From: CAYQIM01 sp964417555
GTDB taxonomy: Bacteria; Pseudomonadota; Gammaproteobacteria; Diplorickettsiales; Diplorickettsiaceae
Assembly: GCA_964417555.1 (NCBI GenBank)
Contig: CAYQIM010000065.1
Span: 1-64,000 of the forward strand
Direction: 5' to 3'
DNA length: 64,000 bases
Below are positions 62,935 through 64,000 of this stretch, piece after piece. Each line of letters opens with the position of its first letter. Position 1 is the stretch's first letter. The notes under the pieces were generated by a model, which was not told the DNA's origin, searched no databases, and was given only the letters and a program-made list of their open reading frames with translations. A program made the translations under genes and the position numbers.

Positions 62935-63546
62935 TTATTTTTTATTTTTTGCTAACAAACTTGATTTACTTAACTTAGGCTCTTCACCCGAAAGTAAGCG
63001 CCGAATATTGGCATGATGTCGAACAATAAGTAAAATGCACATCAGCAAAATAGGAAAATATACAGGTATCGGTAGTAAATAAAATGCATACAAAAATGCT
63101 AATAGCGCTGATGCAATAGACGCTAATGAAATATAACGCAATAAGAGCAGTACAACCAACCAAGCTAATAAAGCAAAAAGGCCAATAGGCCAGGCCAAAG
63201 CCAATAGTCCACCTAACGCGGTAGCTACTCCTTTTCCCCCGCGAAAATTAAAAAAAACAGGAAATAGATGACCTAAGAACGCAAAAAAAGCGATCCATGC
63301 CAAAATAAACAATGGCATTCCTAGATATTTAGCCACTACAACAGGAAGCCACCCTTTAGCCATATCAGCCAATAAAACAATGCTTGCTAGACCTTTTCCT
63401 CCCACTCTTAATACGTTACTGGCACCCGGATTGCCAGAACCTTGCGAACGCGGATCCGGTAGGCCTGCACATTGGCAAACAATAACGGCACTCGACAAAG
63501 AGCCCATAAGATAAGCTAGTAAACAAAAAATTAATGGTAAGTACAT
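62935..63546 (-). CDS. plsY: Glycerol-3-phosphate acyltransferase PlsY
   Basis: The ATG at 63546 (MYLPLIFCLLAYLMGSLSSA) is preferred to a TTG four codons upstream and gives 203 residues. PlsY is a multi-pass membrane enzyme that acylates glycerol-3-phosphate from acyl phosphate, the first step of phospholipid synthesis. It has the signatures GSGNPGASNVLRVGGKG and GHLFPVFFNFRGGKGVATAL. It is divergent from orn across 87 bases. A copy of the 29-bp repeat lies just upstream of its start. Confidence 0.95.
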   Translation of the reverse strand: MYLPLIFCLLAYLMGSLSSAVIVCQCAGLPDPRSQGSGNPGASNVLRVGGKGLASIVLLADMAKGWLPVVVAKYLGMPLFILAWIAFFAFLGHLFPVFFNFRGGKGVATALGGLLALAWPIGLFALLAWLVVLLLLRYISLASIASALLAFLYAFYLLPIPVYFPILLMCILLIVRHHANIRRLLSGEEPKLSKSSLLAKNKK

Positions 63547-63559
63547 ACTCTTTTCCAAT

Positions 63560-63588
63560 TCGCAACTTCACATGCAATGGGTATATAA
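63560..63588. repeat. Dispersed 29-bp repeat, copy 2
   Basis: TCGCAACTT, four bases, then TGCAATGGGTATATAA, matching 57070-57098 at 26 of 29 positions. Here it lies in the plsY-orn divergent gap and lacks the opposite arm that makes copy 1 a hairpin. Its GGTATATAA could form part of a promoter for orn on the plus strand. Confidence 0.6.
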
Positions 63589-63633
63589 TGCTATTAAAGC
63601 CTAAATTACAAAGCATACATTATAGAGCATTAC

Positions 63634-64000
63634 ATGACGCCTAAAGCCGATAATTTAATTTGGATCGATCTCGAAATGACGGGACTCGATACCACACAAG
63701 ACAAAATCATCGAAATTGCAACTATTGTTACAAATTCGCAGTTGGAAATTATAGATGAAGGCCCTGTTTTTGCTATCTTTCAACCCGAAAATATCCTAGC
63801 CAATATGGATGATTGGAACAAACGTCAGCACAAAGGCTCAGGATTACTCGATCGTGTTAGGGCAAGTAAAATTTCAGAAGAAGAAGCAGAAAAACAAACA
63901 CTTGAGTTTGTCATGACCCATGTCACTCCCAATAAATCCCCTATGTGTGGTAATAGTATCTGTCAAGATCGCCGCTTCTTAGCCCGCTGTATGCCCACAT
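63634..64000 (+). CDS. orn: Oligoribonuclease, N-terminal part (runs off the window)
   Basis: The frame from the ATG at 63634 runs to the window end with 122 residues visible. It begins MTPKADNLIWIDLEMTGLDT, giving the first DEDDh exonuclease acidic pair (IDLEMTGLD), then KIIEIATIVT, MDDWNKRQHKGSGLLDRV and GNSICQDRRFLARCMP, which holds the second conserved Asp. Orn degrades 2-5 nt RNAs and pGpG and is essential in many gammaproteobacteria. The rest lies outside the window. Confidence 0.96.
   Translation, partial: MTPKADNLIWIDLEMTGLDTTQDKIIEIATIVTNSQLEIIDEGPVFAIFQPENILANMDDWNKRQHKGSGLLDRVRASKISEEEAEKQTLEFVMTHVTPNKSPMCGNSICQDRRFLARCMPT

Overview
The window looks like part of the chromosome of a host-associated gammaproteobacterium, probably Legionellales and most like the Coxiellaceae/Rickettsiella/Diplorickettsia group. 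This is inferred from the AT-rich sequence, the gammaproteobacterial tsaD / rpsU-yqeY-dnaG arrangement, many decaying genes, and large proteins with eukaryote-directed features. The species cannot be fixed from the sequence alone.

Layout. (1) 1-4238: remnant of a prophage. Overlapping minus-strand genes that resemble an internal-virion/DNA-ejection module are cut by the 3' end of a tyrosine integrase gene. (2) 4263-49546: a ~45 kb integrated element. It is bounded on the right by an intact tRNA-Lys(UUU) gene (49500-49575) and on the left by a 44/47-identical copy of the tRNA 3' half (4263-4309). A P4-type integrase, a coiled-coil protein, an excisionase-like HTH protein, a repressor-like HTH/ParB-like protein, phage-type replication proteins and a DNA methyltransferase lie at the tRNA end. 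A VirB/VirD4-type conjugation cluster (virD4, virB2-B11) occupies the middle, and cargo fills the left 23 kb. (3) 49690-64000: ordinary chromosome: LysE-type exporter, OPT transporter, serS, folD, a deleted leucyl aminopeptidase gene, ald, dnaG, yqeY, rpsU, tsaD, a large unknown (effector-like) gene, plsY and the start of orn.

The cargo is the remarkable part. A 2963-residue protein carries two PD-(D/E)XK nuclease signatures, a strong bipartite nuclear localisation signal, a hydrophobic region like the pore domain of large clostridial toxins, and a C-terminal membrane segment. That architecture recalls the large reproductive-parasitism (CifB-like) toxins of arthropod symbionts. A divergently transcribed 598-residue helical-repeat protein also ends in a bipartite nuclear localisation signal. 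Next to it is a ~3000-residue nonribosomal peptide synthetase with the order formyltransferase - C remnant - A - T - E - C - A - T - TE. The specificity codes read from the sequence (DAWTIAAVCK and DVQFIAHVVK) predict Phe then Pro, so the predicted product is N-formyl-D-Phe-L-Pro. A hybrid histidine kinase, divergent from the synthetase and sharing its promoter region, has a broken HPt tail; a stand-alone receiver and a LuxR-type HTH protein lie elsewhere on the element.

Many genes show single-base frameshifts, a nonsense codon or deletions (the prophage gene, kinase HPt, virB5, Rpn nuclease, yqeY, pepA). This fits genome reduction, though those in G/C runs could be sequencing errors. No relaxase gene was recognised, so autonomous transfer of the element is doubtful.
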